Below are positions 8,976 to 17,260 of a stretch of 64,000 bases of DNA, in pieces. Numbering within the stretch: position 1 is the first letter of the stretch; each line of letters opens with the position of its first letter. The position numbers were made by a program, and so were the translations under genes. Below the pieces are notes generated by a model. The model did not search any database and had not been told where the DNA came from. It saw nothing but the letters and a program-made list of their open reading frames with translations. Origin of the DNA: Chryseobacterium sp. JUb7 (lineage in GTDB: Bacteria; Bacteroidota; Bacteroidia; Flavobacteriales; Weeksellaceae); contig NZ_JANUFF010000015.1 of NCBI RefSeq assembly GCF_024806495.1, forward strand, positions 1 through 64,000, in the 5' to 3' direction.

Positions 8976-9359
8976 ATGCAAACCAAAATATCACGGCTGT
9001 CAGCCACAGAAAAGGCTTTAGAAGTCATCTGGGAGTTAGAAAAAAAATATGGTGATCTGATGTTTTATCAGGCCGGTGGTTGCTGTGAGGGTACTCAGCC
9101 TCAATGTTTCGAAAAAGGAGGTTTCTTCCCAAGAATGAATGATGCCATGATCGGAACACTTAATAATCATGAGTTTTGGATAGATCGCGACCTTTTTGAA
9201 TACTGGAAATATTCACATTTCACCTTAGATGTTGTTGATGGTTTCGGACCGGGTGGATTTTCTTTGGAAACACCTTTAGGAAAGACATTCAAAGTGATTT
9301 ATAAGCTTTTTACTCCTGAAGAACTTGAAAATTTGGAACCAGTTAAACGCAGTGAATAA
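8976..9359 (+). CDS. DUF779 family protein
   Basis: A 127-residue small protein of unknown biochemical role whose genes are regularly found next to acetaldehyde dehydrogenases. Visible family features are the cysteine-rich MFYQAGGCCEGTQPQC segment near residue 30, which could bind a metal, and the FTLDVVDGFGPGGFSLE stretch. It is the third gene of the alcohol/aldehyde module. A terminator and a repeat separate it from the alcohol dehydrogenase, so it may be expressed from its own promoter. Function in aldehyde metabolism is inferred from association only. Confidence 0.88.
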   Translation: MQTKISRLSATEKALEVIWELEKKYGDLMFYQAGGCCEGTQPQCFEKGGFFPRMNDAMIGTLNNHEFWIDRDLFEYWKYSHFTLDVVDGFGPGGFSLETPLGKTFKVIYKLFTPEELENLEPVKRSE

Positions 9360-9521
9360 TTTTGAAGAAACCTTCATAACTAAACATACTTTGTGTATAA
9401 GATAAATCAGAGCCACAAAGTAGGGCATAAAATAGGATAGGGTGAAATCCTGTGTAAAATAATATAAAAATTCAGACGATTATATTTAAAAAATTCATGT
9501 AATTTTTGCCTAAACAATAAA

Positions 9522-10721
9522 TCAGACCTTCACAAACCGATTCACAAACATCGAAGCCACCAATTGCCCAACAGCGTTTAAAACCGTTGCCAGAGGATCT
9601 ACCAGAGTTCCGATAATCATTACTGCAGGAATGGCCTCCTGTGGTAACTTATACACAGAGATCATCAGCATTTCCCCGATATATCCGCCATTTGGAATTC
9701 CGCCTGCAACGATGCTTACAAAAACAGTAATTCCTAATGCCAAAAGTAAATTCATCGGATCAAAAAAATCTCGTCCTATGATTAAAAATGCAACATATAT
9801 CTTTATAATAGATGACATTGACGAACCGTTTTTATGTAAAGTTGTTCCAATCGGAATTACAATATTTGAAATCTGACTCGGAACGCCGATTTTTGTAGCA
9901 GCCAGTAAATTGGCTGGCATTGTAGCAAAACTGCTGCAGGTACTTAAAGCGGTTAATGTCGGATAAATGGCATTTGTCCAGAAGCTTTTCACTCCATTCT
10001 GACCCTTTGCCATAAAGGCATACAGTGAAAAAAATACTAAGAAATACACAATTCCGGCAATATAATAAAGCCCTAAAGGCTTAGCATAAAATCCAAAAAG
10101 CTGAGGTCCCAACGTGGCCACCTGATATGCAAAGTAGGCCCCTAAACCGATCGGTGCAATTTTCATGATTAATAAAAGGAGTTCTTTCATGACTTCATAT
10201 CCTGAAGCGATAAAAGCTCTGAAAGCCTGTCCCTTTTCCCCCGCTTTTCTGGCCGAAAAGCCCGTCATGAAGGCAAAAATCAAAAGTGCAAGCATATTTT
10301 GTCTCGAAAAAAGCTGCGTAAATTCTCCAACAGTAAAGAAGCCGACAATTCTGTTGCCCCAACTGTCATTATCAGATGCTGCTTCTACAACTTCCTTGCT
10401 TCCTGAAACTCCTGAAACCGGAAAAAGATAGACTGCACAAATGGTGAAAATGGCTGCTGTTAAAATGAAAAACAGAAAAGTAAAAGCCATCGTTACCATG
10501 ATTTTTCCAAACTTCGACTGCTGTTCCAATGAGGCAATAGAATTGGAAACCGCAAAAAAGACCAATGGAACGACACTCACAAAAAGTAAGTTCAGGAATA
10601 TATCTCCTAAAGGTTTTATGTAATCAACAATGGAGGGTGCAACGATTCCGATGATGCTTCCAACAGTGATTCCGAACAATAAAAGTATAATTCCTGAATA
10701 GTTTTTTAAGACTTCTTTCAT
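9522..10721 (-). CDS. Dicarboxylate/amino acid:cation symporter (DAACS/SDF family)
   Basis: A 399-residue inner-membrane protein with about eight hydrophobic segments plus re-entrant loops. It would take up dicarboxylates or acidic amino acids with Na+ or H+. The serine-rich hairpin signature TALSTCSSFATMPAN (~residue 260) and the later IPIGTTLHKNGSSMSS segment, which replaces the NMDGT motif of glutamate transporters, are visible. GLT-type proteins usually have around 420 residues, so length is slightly short but complete. It stands alone, convergent with the DUF779 gene and divergent from the DnaJ gene. Exact substrate cannot be told. Confidence 0.9.
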   Translation of the reverse strand: MKEVLKNYSGIILLLFGITVGSIIGIVAPSIVDYIKPLGDIFLNLLFVSVVPLVFFAVSNSIASLEQQSKFGKIMVTMAFTFLFFILTAAIFTICAVYLFPVSGVSGSKEVVEAASDNDSWGNRIVGFFTVGEFTQLFSRQNMLALLIFAFMTGFSARKAGEKGQAFRAFIASGYEVMKELLLLIMKIAPIGLGAYFAYQVATLGPQLFGFYAKPLGLYYIAGIVYFLVFFSLYAFMAKGQNGVKSFWTNAIYPTLTALSTCSSFATMPANLLAATKIGVPSQISNIVIPIGTTLHKNGSSMSSIIKIYVAFLIIGRDFFDPMNLLLALGITVFVSIVAGGIPNGGYIGEMLMISVYKLPQEAIPAVMIIGTLVDPLATVLNAVGQLVASMFVNRFVKV

Positions 10722-10790
10722 GCGTGCTTTTTAATCAAAGATAGCTTTATTTTTAACATTCCGTTATATTAATTTCAGGCATAAAATTCT

Positions 10791-10798
10791 TAAATTTG
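10791..10798 (+). promoter_or_regulatory. Candidate -7 box of the dnaJ/cbpM operon
   Basis: TAAATTTG matches the TAnnTTTG -7 consensus and lies 16 nt before the dnaJ-like start. No clear -33 TTG is seen at 19-21 nt upstream. Confidence 0.4.
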
Positions 10799-10814
10799 AG
10801 TAAATATCGTTTCT

Positions 10815-11729
10815 ATGGCTTATATAGATTACTATAAAATTTTAGGCGTAGATAAAAGCGCAACACAGGAAGACATTAAAAAAGCGTATCGGAAACAAGC
10901 CAGAAAATTACACCCTGACCTTAATCCCGATGATAAAGAAGCTGAACGGAAATTCAAAGAACTGAATGAAGCTAATGAAGTTCTCAGTAACCCAGAAAAC
11001 CGTACTAAATATGATAAATACGGTGAAAACTGGAAACATGGCGAAGAATACGAAAAAGCTCAACAGCAACAACGACGACAATATCCGGGAGGTCATGCAG
11101 GTGGAGCATTCTCTGGTGCTGACTTCGGGGAGGGAGAGGATTTTTCAGACTTTTTCCAGAATATGTTTGGTGGAGCTGGAGGTGGCTTTGGCAGAAGCAC
11201 GAGGGGAAGTGCTTCAGGGAAATTTAAAGGCCAGGATGTGAATGCAGAACTTAATTTAAGTTTAAAAGAGGCGGCAACAACGCATCAGCAAACGTTTGAT
11301 ATCAATGGTAAAAAAGTAAGAATTACAATTCCGGCGGGAGTGTATGACGGGCAGCAAATTAAGCTGAAAGGTCATGGTAATCCCGGTTTTAATGGTGGTC
11401 CGAACGGTGATTTGTATATTACGTTTAATATTCCGGCTGATTCCAATTTTGAACGAATCGGAGATGATCTGAAAACAAAAGTCTCGATTGATCTGTACTC
11501 TGCTGTTTTGGGAGGTGACGTAAAGGTGGCTACTCTGGACGGAAGCGTCAATCTTAAAGTTAAACCGGAAACACAAAGCGGAACAACAGTCAGACTGAAA
11601 GGAAAAGGATTTCCTGTCTACAAAAAAGATGGGCAGTTTGGAGATTTGTTTGTGACCTTCGATGTGAAATTACCAACAAATTTGACTGAAAAGCAGAAAG
11701 AACTTTTTGAACAACTTAAAAATTCCTAA
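10815..11729 (+). CDS. cbpA: DnaJ-class co-chaperone, CbpA-like
   Basis: A 304-residue Hsp40 that stimulates DnaK. It has an N-terminal J domain with the HPD motif at residues 33-35, a Gly/Phe-rich linker (GGAFSGADFGEGEDF, GGAGGGFGRS) at ~95-130 and two C-terminal beta-sandwich substrate-binding domains (DVNAELNLSLKEA; GDVKVATLDGSVNLKV). The zinc-finger domain of classical DnaJ is absent, as in CbpA. The gene for the inhibitor/modulator CbpM starts 3 nt downstream, which supports CbpA rather than DnaJ. Confidence 0.93.
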   Translation: MAYIDYYKILGVDKSATQEDIKKAYRKQARKLHPDLNPDDKEAERKFKELNEANEVLSNPENRTKYDKYGENWKHGEEYEKAQQQQRRQYPGGHAGGAFSGADFGEGEDFSDFFQNMFGGAGGGFGRSTRGSASGKFKGQDVNAELNLSLKEAATTHQQTFDINGKKVRITIPAGVYDGQQIKLKGHGNPGFNGGPNGDLYITFNIPADSNFERIGDDLKTKVSIDLYSAVLGGDVKVATLDGSVNLKVKPETQSGTTVRLKGKGFPVYKKDGQFGDLFVTFDVKLPTNLTEKQKELFEQLKNS

Positions 11730-11732
11730 GCC

Positions 11733-12035
11733 ATGAGTGAAAGAATATCGCGGGAAGAACTCGTAAAAATATACAATATTGAAATCACTTTTTTTGATGA
11801 ACTGGTAGATTCCGGGTTGCTGAACATTCAGACGGAAAATGAAATCCGTTACCTGATGTACGAAGATTTACCATCTTTTGAAAGGTTTACCAATTGGCAT
11901 TACGATCTCGAAATCAATCTCCCAGGTCTTGAGGTTATTCATGAAATGCTTCAGAAAATGGAAAATTTAAAACAAAGAAACCGTGAACTGATCAGTAAAC
12001 TTTCAGCAATTGGGGATGATTTTGTTGATGGCTGA
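11733..12035 (+). CDS. cbpM: Chaperone modulator CbpM
   Basis: A 100-residue protein expected to bind the J domain of the CbpA protein encoded directly before it and regulate its activity. The N-terminus (ISREELVKIYNIEITFFDELVDSGL) resembles a MerR-like winged-helix fold and the C-terminal half is a helical segment (LPGLEVIHEMLQKMENLKQ), as in the CbpM family. The 3-nt gap to cbpA implies translational coupling. Confidence 0.88.
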   Translation: MSERISREELVKIYNIEITFFDELVDSGLLNIQTENEIRYLMYEDLPSFERFTNWHYDLEINLPGLEVIHEMLQKMENLKQRNRELISKLSAIGDDFVDG

Positions 12036-12159
12036 TGGTTGTTGGTTGCTGGAAGTCCCGAAGGACGAATTAGGTCAGGGAAGGATGTAATGCTATCATT
12101 GTTTGAATTGAAGAATGCAATCCTATTGAATATAGATGTGAATTTCTAAATTTTTCATT

Positions 12160-12167
12160 TAGCTTTG
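12160..12167 (+). promoter_or_regulatory. Candidate -7 box of the YcxB-like gene
   Basis: TAGCTTTG fits TAnnTTTG and lies 19 nt before the start of the downstream gene. A matching -33 TTG is not seen at the usual spacing. Confidence 0.4.
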
Positions 12168-12186
12168 CACACAGAAATTAATAATT

Positions 12187-12714
12187 ATGAGTGAAGAAAA
12201 AGTGATCGTTTTAAAACCTGAAAGACAGGACTTCGAAGAAATATATTTTAGTGGAAATCAGGGGAGTTTATTTTTTTCGTCGACAACGAAAGGAAAAATG
12301 GTTACTACGATTGTAGTAGGATTGATTTTGTTAATAATGTTTTTCTTTAAAGATGATTTTACAAAAGAAAAATTCGGAATTTTATATTTTGTCAGTTTCC
12401 TGTTTTTACTTTGTGCAGTTTTTCTTTCTGTAAGTATCAACAAGGTTTCAATATGGAAAAAACAGGTGAACGGTTATTTGACTAAACTTGAAAACTGTAA
12501 AGTCTATGAAATCACATTCGATCAAAATTTCTTTACCGTAAATATTGATCACGAAAAAGAAACCAGTGAATGGAAAGATTTTCAGTATTTCGACAGTACT
12601 GAAAAATATATAGCCTTGGAAGGAAAATACAGCTATATGTTTCCGAAAAAATCAATGAGTGAAAAAGATTATAATATCTTAAAACAGACCGTAAAGAAAA
12701 ATATCAAAGAATAG
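12187..12714 (+). CDS. YcxB-like membrane protein
   Basis: A 175-residue protein of unknown function. The N-terminal ~35 residues are hydrophilic, two transmembrane helices follow (MVTTIVVGLILLIMFFF and ILYFVSFLFLLCAVFL), and the C-terminal ~90 residues form a soluble domain. In it, TSEWKDFQYFDSTEKYIAL and YMFPKKSMSEKDYN resemble the YcxB-like family, where this part adopts a PH-like fold. It is monocistronic: its own promoter box lies upstream and a bidirectional terminator follows. Confidence 0.75.
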   Translation: MSEEKVIVLKPERQDFEEIYFSGNQGSLFFSSTTKGKMVTTIVVGLILLIMFFFKDDFTKEKFGILYFVSFLFLLCAVFLSVSINKVSIWKKQVNGYLTKLENCKVYEITFDQNFFTVNIDHEKETSEWKDFQYFDSTEKYIALEGKYSYMFPKKSMSEKDYNILKQTVKKNIKE

Positions 12715-12720
12715 CATAAA

Positions 12721-12750
12721 AAAACTCAGAGCATTTCTGCTCTGAGTTTT
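12721..12750. terminator. Bidirectional terminator
   Basis: The stem ACTCAGAGCA / TGCTCTGAGT with a short loop is flanked by A residues on the left and T residues on the right. It serves both the YcxB-like gene (+) and the convergent cystathionine beta-synthase gene (-). Confidence 0.85.
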
Positions 12751-12771
12751 ATTTTTATAATGAAAAGCTGA

Positions 12772-13755
12772 TTAATCCAACCAACCCATTTCTTTCATCC
12801 ATTCATCGTTGTAAATTTTCCCAACGTATCTTGAACCGTGATCGTGAAGAAGTACAACAATCACATCATCTTTTGTAAACTGATCTTTCATCTGAATCAA
12901 AGATGCAATCGCACTTCCTGCAGAATATCCACAGAAAATCCCTTCCTCTTTAGCTAATTTTCTGGCATAAACAGCACCGTCTTTATCCGTTACTTTCTCA
13001 AAATGATCAATGACAGACATATCATAATTTTCAGGAAGAATATCTTCACCAATACCTTCTGTGATATAAGTGTAAGCATTTCCTAAGTTAATTTCTCCTG
13101 TTTCATGAATTTCTTTCAGAATTGAACCATAGGTATCAACACCAATTACTTTGATATCAGCATTTTTCTCTTTAAAGAATGTACCACAACCGGTAATCGT
13201 ACCTCCTGTTCCGGCACCAACCACAAAGTGCGTCAGCTTTCCTTCCGTCTGTTCCCAGATCTCTGGAGCCGTTGACTCATAATGAGCCGCTCTGTTGGAT
13301 AAGTTATCATATTGATTGACATACCATCCGTTTTCCGTTTCTTTCGCTAATCGTTTGGAAACTGAATAATAAGAACGTGGATCTGTAGGCTTTACGTCTG
13401 TTGGACAAACAATTACTTCAGCTCCCACGGCACGAAGGATATCACATTTTTCTTTTGACTGTTTAGAGTTGGTTACAAAAATACATTTGTAGCCTTTGAT
13501 GATGGCCGCAAGAGCCAGCCCCATCCCTGTGTTTCCGGAAGTTCCCTCAATGATGGTTCCACCAGGTTTTAATCTTCCATCTTTTTCTGCGTCTTCAATC
13601 ATTTTCAGGGCCATTCTGTCTTTTACAGAGTTTCCCGGATTGAAAGTTTCAACTTTTGCCAAAACTAAGGCAGGAAAATCATCACCCAAAACTTTATTAA
13701 GCTTTACCAATGGTGTGTTCCCGATAGTTTCAAGTATGTTGTTTGCGTATTTCAT
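12772..13755 (-). CDS. PLP-dependent cystathionine beta-synthase / cysteine synthase
   Basis: A 327-residue fold-type II PLP enzyme that makes cysteine or cystathionine from an activated serine and sulfide or homocysteine. The PLP-binding Lys45 sits in NPGNSVKDRMA, the substrate loop is EGTSGNTGMGLA and the phosphate-binding loop is GAGTGGTITG. The C-terminal end (LHDHGSRYVGKIYNDEWM) resembles the catalytic core of cystathionine beta-synthases more than CysK/CysM. The regulatory CBS-domain pair is absent. Substrate preference therefore remains open. Monocistronic, with a terminator on either side. Confidence 0.85.
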   Translation of the reverse strand: MKYANNILETIGNTPLVKLNKVLGDDFPALVLAKVETFNPGNSVKDRMALKMIEDAEKDGRLKPGGTIIEGTSGNTGMGLALAAIIKGYKCIFVTNSKQSKEKCDILRAVGAEVIVCPTDVKPTDPRSYYSVSKRLAKETENGWYVNQYDNLSNRAAHYESTAPEIWEQTEGKLTHFVVGAGTGGTITGCGTFFKEKNADIKVIGVDTYGSILKEIHETGEINLGNAYTYITEGIGEDILPENYDMSVIDHFEKVTDKDGAVYARKLAKEEGIFCGYSAGSAIASLIQMKDQFTKDDVIVVLLHDHGSRYVGKIYNDEWMKEMGWLD

Positions 13756-13858
13756 AAATGTTTTTTATAACCGGGCAAAGATACGGCTTTAAAATTATTA
13801 TTCGAGTTAAGGGAGCGTTAAAGAAAATCAATTTAAAACGATGGAATGATACCAAACA

Positions 13859-13891
13859 AAACCTCATAGATTACGGAGACCTATGAGGTTT
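13859..13891 (-). terminator. Terminator after the ABC permease
   Basis: Inverted repeat AAACCTCATAG / CTATGAGGTTT, 11-bp stem and 11-nt loop, followed on the minus strand by a T-rich stretch. It lies between the 3' end of the permease and the start of the next minus-strand gene. Confidence 0.6.
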
Positions 13892-13934
13892 GGATATGTA
13901 AAATATATTTTTTAAATAATTGCCGTAGAAAATA

Positions 13935-15164
13935 TTAGTTATATTTAATCGCCTTCACAGGAGAAATTTTACTGATCAGATAACTGGGAATAATTAATGC
14001 CAGACCTGAAATAATTAAAATTCCTACAGAGATAGAAACAATCGCAATAGGATTGAGGTCTACAGGAACAGTGCTTACATAGTAGTTTTCGGGATTCAGT
14101 TTAATGATACCGAAGAATTTTTGAAGCAGAATTAGCCCTAAACCGATCGCATTTCCATATAACAGCCCCGGAATCATAATAATCAGCGTGTAATTAATGA
14201 ATGTTGCTCTGATCTGAGAATTGCTGGCTCCTAAAGTTTTTAATAAACCGATAGAATTTGTTCTTTCAATGATTAAAATTAAAAGAACCATGATAATATT
14301 AATAACCACTACAATCAGCATAATAATGATAATTAATGCGATATTCGTATCAAAAATACTGATCCAGTCGGTAATCTGAGGGAATTTTTCAGTAGCTTTT
14401 TCAGCATAATTTTTATACCCTATTAAACCCTCAATTTCAGGAAAATCACTGTCGATATCATTTACATTTTTTAGAAAAATATCAATTCCTCCGATATCTT
14501 CAGGCTTCATATCCTGAATCTTTCTTACGTGATTGATATCCCCGATGACGAACTGCTCATCAATCATTTTGATATCAGTTTTGTAAATTCCCAAAACTTC
14601 AAATTTTCTGTAAATGGGTTTTTGATCAGCTTTGGAAAAGATAGTCACAATGCTGTCTTTTACTTTTAGGTGAAGGTCATTAGCTATTTTCTGTGAAATA
14701 GTGACTCCATTATTGTAGCCTGTACCGGTAATTTTCGGAGTAGTTCCTGCGATAAGAAATTTCTTAAACCGTAAGCTGTCGAAGTCTTTTCCGACTCCTT
14801 TAAAAATAATACCTGCAAAATTATGTTCATTACGCATGATTCCTGTAACGGTAGCATATTTTTGAACACTTTCGACATCAGGAAGATCTTTAATTTTTTT
14901 TATGTCCAATCCCTGATTATCAAGAATTGAAGTATTGTATGAAGAGTTGGATTTTGTAGATCGTACCGTAATATGGCCACTGAAATCTGCTAATCTCTCT
15001 TTAATTGCTTTTTTGGAGCCGAATCCTGTTGCAACAGTGATCAGAGAAACAATAATTCCCAAAGCTACAGAAAGCCTGCCAATAAAGATGATAACTCTCG
15101 AAAGGTTATTTTTGTTATCTTTGGAAAACGCTATTTTTCTAGAGAAATATAAAGGAAATTTCAA
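13935..15164 (-). CDS. ABC transporter permease of the LolE/FtsX type
   Basis: An inner-membrane permease of about 409 residues related to lipoprotein-releasing LolC/E proteins. It has an N-terminal membrane helix (IIFIGRLSVALGIIVSLITVATGF), a ~230-residue periplasmic MacB-like domain, and three C-terminal helices with the FtsX pattern (SIGLLKTLGASNSQIRATFI). Homologues are expected to start near KFPLYFSRKIAFSKDN, so I use the TTG at 15164. A longer TTG start at 15233 is possible but would overlap the divergent gene. No ATPase gene is adjacent, so its partner must be elsewhere. Only 4 nt separate its start from the divergent DUF1343 start. Confidence 0.82.
   Translation of the reverse strand: MKFPLYFSRKIAFSKDNKNNLSRVIIFIGRLSVALGIIVSLITVATGFGSKKAIKERLADFSGHITVRSTKSNSSYNTSILDNQGLDIKKIKDLPDVESVQKYATVTGIMRNEHNFAGIIFKGVGKDFDSLRFKKFLIAGTTPKITGTGYNNGVTISQKIANDLHLKVKDSIVTIFSKADQKPIYRKFEVLGIYKTDIKMIDEQFVIGDINHVRKIQDMKPEDIGGIDIFLKNVNDIDSDFPEIEGLIGYKNYAEKATEKFPQITDWISIFDTNIALIIIIMLIVVVINIIMVLLILIIERTNSIGLLKTLGASNSQIRATFINYTLIIMIPGLLYGNAIGLGLILLQKFFGIIKLNPENYYVSTVPVDLNPIAIVSISVGILIISGLALIIPSYLISKISPVKAIKYN
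15107..15123 (+). promoter_or_regulatory. Candidate -7 boxes of the DUF1343 gene inside the permease gene
   Basis: Two overlapping-range matches to TAnnTTTG occur: TATTTTTG (15107-15114) and TATCTTTG (15116-15123). They lie 45-60 nt before the DUF1343 ATG and inside the first codons of the divergent permease. Confidence 0.4.
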
Positions 15165-15168
15165 GCTT

Positions 15169-16365
15169 ATGAATTTAGATTTCAAAATTAAAAATTTACT
15201 TCTTATTTGCCTAATTTTTTTAGGAGTATTCAATCAATATTATTCTCAAACTCAATATAAAGTTGATTTTAAAACCGGAGCAGACCAGCCTGAGCTGTAT
15301 TTACCTTTACTAAAAGGAAAAACGGTTGGGGTGGTGACCAATCAAACCGGATTAATGAGTGACAGAACACACGTAGTAGATTTTTTAGTTAAAAATGGAA
15401 TTACTATAAAGTCAATTTTTGCTCCCGAACATGGTTTCCGGGGTGATGCAGATGCAGGAGAAAAAGTGAAAAACGGGGTTGATGTAAAAACAGGAATTCC
15501 TATCGTTTCTTTGTATGGAAATAACAAAAAACCAAAACCTGAGCAATTGAAGGGTATTGATATTGTTGTTTTTGATATTCAGGATGTTGGAGTGAGATTT
15601 TATACCTATATTTCAACGCTGACTTATTTAATGGAAGCGGGTGCTGAAAATAATGTAGAGGTTATGGTTCTAGACCGCCCAAATCCACATGACGGCTATA
15701 CGGATGGTCCTGTTTTAAAGAAAAAATGGACGAGTTTTGTAGGGATGCACGAAGTTCCGGTAGTATACGGACTGACAATAGGTGAATATGGAAAAATGGT
15801 GAATGGTGAAAAGTGGCTGAAAAATGGAGTTCAGGCAAAATATACTTTAATTCCGATGAAAAATTATCATAAAAATCAGCGTTATGCTATTTTAGATAAG
15901 CCATCTCCCAATTTACCCAACGATAAGTCGATCAATCTGTATCCAAGTCTGTGTTTTTTTGAAGGGACGCAGGTTTCTGTAGGAAGAGGGACAGATTTAC
16001 CTTTTCAGATTTATGGTTCTCCCTGGACAGTAAATCTACCTTATCAATTTACTCCTAAACCAAATTTTGGAGCTAAAGATCCGTTCCTGAACGGAAAATT
16101 ATGTTATGGTGAGAACCTTTCTGATTATCCGGATGATTTGAGATCATTAAATCTGGAATGGGTTATTAAAGCATATCAGAATTATAAAAATCCACAGCAG
16201 GATTTTTTCCTTAAAAATTTATGGTTTGATACCTTATCCGGAACAGATGAGCTAAGAAAACAGATTATTGCAGGAAAATCTGTTGCAGACATTAAATATT
16301 CATGGAAAGCAGATTTAGAAAAATTTGAAAAGATCAGAACCAGATATATTGTTTATGAAAACTAA
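15169..16365 (+). CDS. DUF1343 protein, NamZ-like exo-beta-N-acetylmuramidase
   Basis: About 398 residues. The DUF1343 family includes NamZ enzymes that remove terminal MurNAc from peptidoglycan fragments. The N-terminus has a signal peptide (LLLICLIFLGVFNQYYSQ), so the protein is exported. Family motifs are clear: VGVVTNQTG, SIFAPEHGFRGDADAGEKV, PIVSLYG, VVFDIQDVGVRFYTYISTL and LDRPNPHDG. The open frame extends 78 codons upstream, but that part is antisense to the permease and has no signal peptide, so the ATG at 15169 is chosen. Likely role: cell-wall recycling in the periplasm. Confidence 0.9.
   Translation: MNLDFKIKNLLLICLIFLGVFNQYYSQTQYKVDFKTGADQPELYLPLLKGKTVGVVTNQTGLMSDRTHVVDFLVKNGITIKSIFAPEHGFRGDADAGEKVKNGVDVKTGIPIVSLYGNNKKPKPEQLKGIDIVVFDIQDVGVRFYTYISTLTYLMEAGAENNVEVMVLDRPNPHDGYTDGPVLKKKWTSFVGMHEVPVVYGLTIGEYGKMVNGEKWLKNGVQAKYTLIPMKNYHKNQRYAILDKPSPNLPNDKSINLYPSLCFFEGTQVSVGRGTDLPFQIYGSPWTVNLPYQFTPKPNFGAKDPFLNGKLCYGENLSDYPDDLRSLNLEWVIKAYQNYKNPQQDFFLKNLWFDTLSGTDELRKQIIAGKSVADIKYSWKADLEKFEKIRTRYIVYEN
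15183..15190 (-). promoter_or_regulatory. Candidate -7 box of the ABC permease inside the DUF1343 gene
   Basis: TAATTTTG on the minus strand matches TAnnTTTG, 18 nt before the proposed TTG start of the permease, and lies within the first codons of the divergent gene. No -33 element is evident. Confidence 0.35.
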
Positions 16366-16367
16366 AA

Positions 16368-16405
16368 AAAATGTCAATTGTAAAATCTACAATTGACATT
16401 TTTAT
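16368..16405. terminator. Bidirectional terminator
   Basis: Perfect 12-bp stem ATGTCAATTGTA / TACAATTGACAT with A run before and T run after. It lies between the convergent DUF1343 gene and the thioredoxin operon. Confidence 0.85.
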
Positions 16406-16416
16406 TTCATATTTAA

Positions 16417-16623
16417 TTAATCAAAATGCTGGGGAGGGTTTTTATCATCTTTTCCTTTATTCATGATGACAAGGCCAATCGTTAAGCCTATGACACCTGC
16501 TCCTGCTATCATTAATGCACTTTCCAGTTTATCAGGCTGATCGTTTCCCAGATAATTCATTAAAAAAAGAATTCCGAATGTGATGATACAGATAATGATA
16601 TGATTTTTTCCGAATATTTTCAT
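16417..16623 (-). CDS. Small two-helix membrane protein
   Basis: A 68-residue protein with two predicted transmembrane helices (HIIICIITFGILFLMNYL and ALMIAGAGVIGLTIGLVIM) and a short charged C-terminal tail (NKGKDDKNPPQHFD). I do not recognise a family. It is the last gene of a three-gene operon, starting 4 nt after the DUF3575 gene, which supports it being real. Confidence 0.7.
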   Translation of the reverse strand: MKIFGKNHIIICIITFGILFLMNYLGNDQPDKLESALMIAGAGVIGLTIGLVIMNKGKDDKNPPQHFD

Positions 16624-16627
16624 TGAA

Positions 16628-17254
16628 TTATTTTAGTTTATAAGAAATCATTACGCCACCTCTGTAAGGAAGAATTTCGCCGCTTTTATTGTAACCTTCA
16701 GGATGATCATATCGCTTGCCTGTTGTACGGTCATAGCCTTTATAGAAATCCTGAGAAGATCCGATACTGGCATATACATCGATATTTAATCTGTCAGAAA
16801 CCTTAAACTGGTAACCTCCTGTAATACCAAAAATTATTGAATATCCTTTTTGATAAAGGTTTGATTTGTTATAAGTAATTCCAGTGTCCTCATCAGTGAA
16901 AATACCATCTTTCCAGTAATTCCATTTTTGGGCAATAAAACGGGATCCTGCAATATTTGCACCGATGTACCAGTGTTTAAAGGCTTCATCAAAATAATAT
17001 CTTCCTTCTAAAGATAATGAATAATACTGTAATTCGTGCCCCGCAAAAGACTTCCAGGGAGAGATCAAAACATCTCCCTGTACGGTAAATTTCTTGCTCA
17101 ACTGGTGTTCCAGCCCTACATTTACAATTCCGATCGGAATAAGTAATGCATTACCTTTTACATAAACGCTTGTTTCATCGGTTTTTTCCTGTGCATTTAT
17201 GGTTCCTAGTAAAAATAAACAAAAGAAACCTGCGTACAATTTTTTCTTCAACAT
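16628..17254 (-). CDS. DUF3575 outer-membrane beta-barrel protein
   Basis: A 208-residue protein with a signal peptide (LYAGFFCLFLLGTINAQ) and alternating hydrophobic/aromatic strands throughout, e.g. YYSLSLEGRYYFDEAFKHWY and YSIIFGITGGYQFKVSDRLN. It ends in a strand (GGVMISYKLK), as small outer-membrane barrels do. The pattern PIGIVNVGLEHQLSKKFTVQ followed by a barrel fits DUF3575. It sits 6 nt after the thioredoxin gene in one operon. Function unknown; a structural or porin-like role is the usual guess. Confidence 0.8.
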   Translation of the reverse strand: MLKKKLYAGFFCLFLLGTINAQEKTDETSVYVKGNALLIPIGIVNVGLEHQLSKKFTVQGDVLISPWKSFAGHELQYYSLSLEGRYYFDEAFKHWYIGANIAGSRFIAQKWNYWKDGIFTDEDTGITYNKSNLYQKGYSIIFGITGGYQFKVSDRLNIDVYASIGSSQDFYKGYDRTTGKRYDHPEGYNKSGEILPYRGGVMISYKLK

Positions 17255-17260
17255 TAGTAT

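Noticed and set aside
14935..15168. N-terminal extension of the DUF1343 protein
   Set aside because: The extension is antisense to the well-conserved permease start and would place the signal peptide inside the protein.
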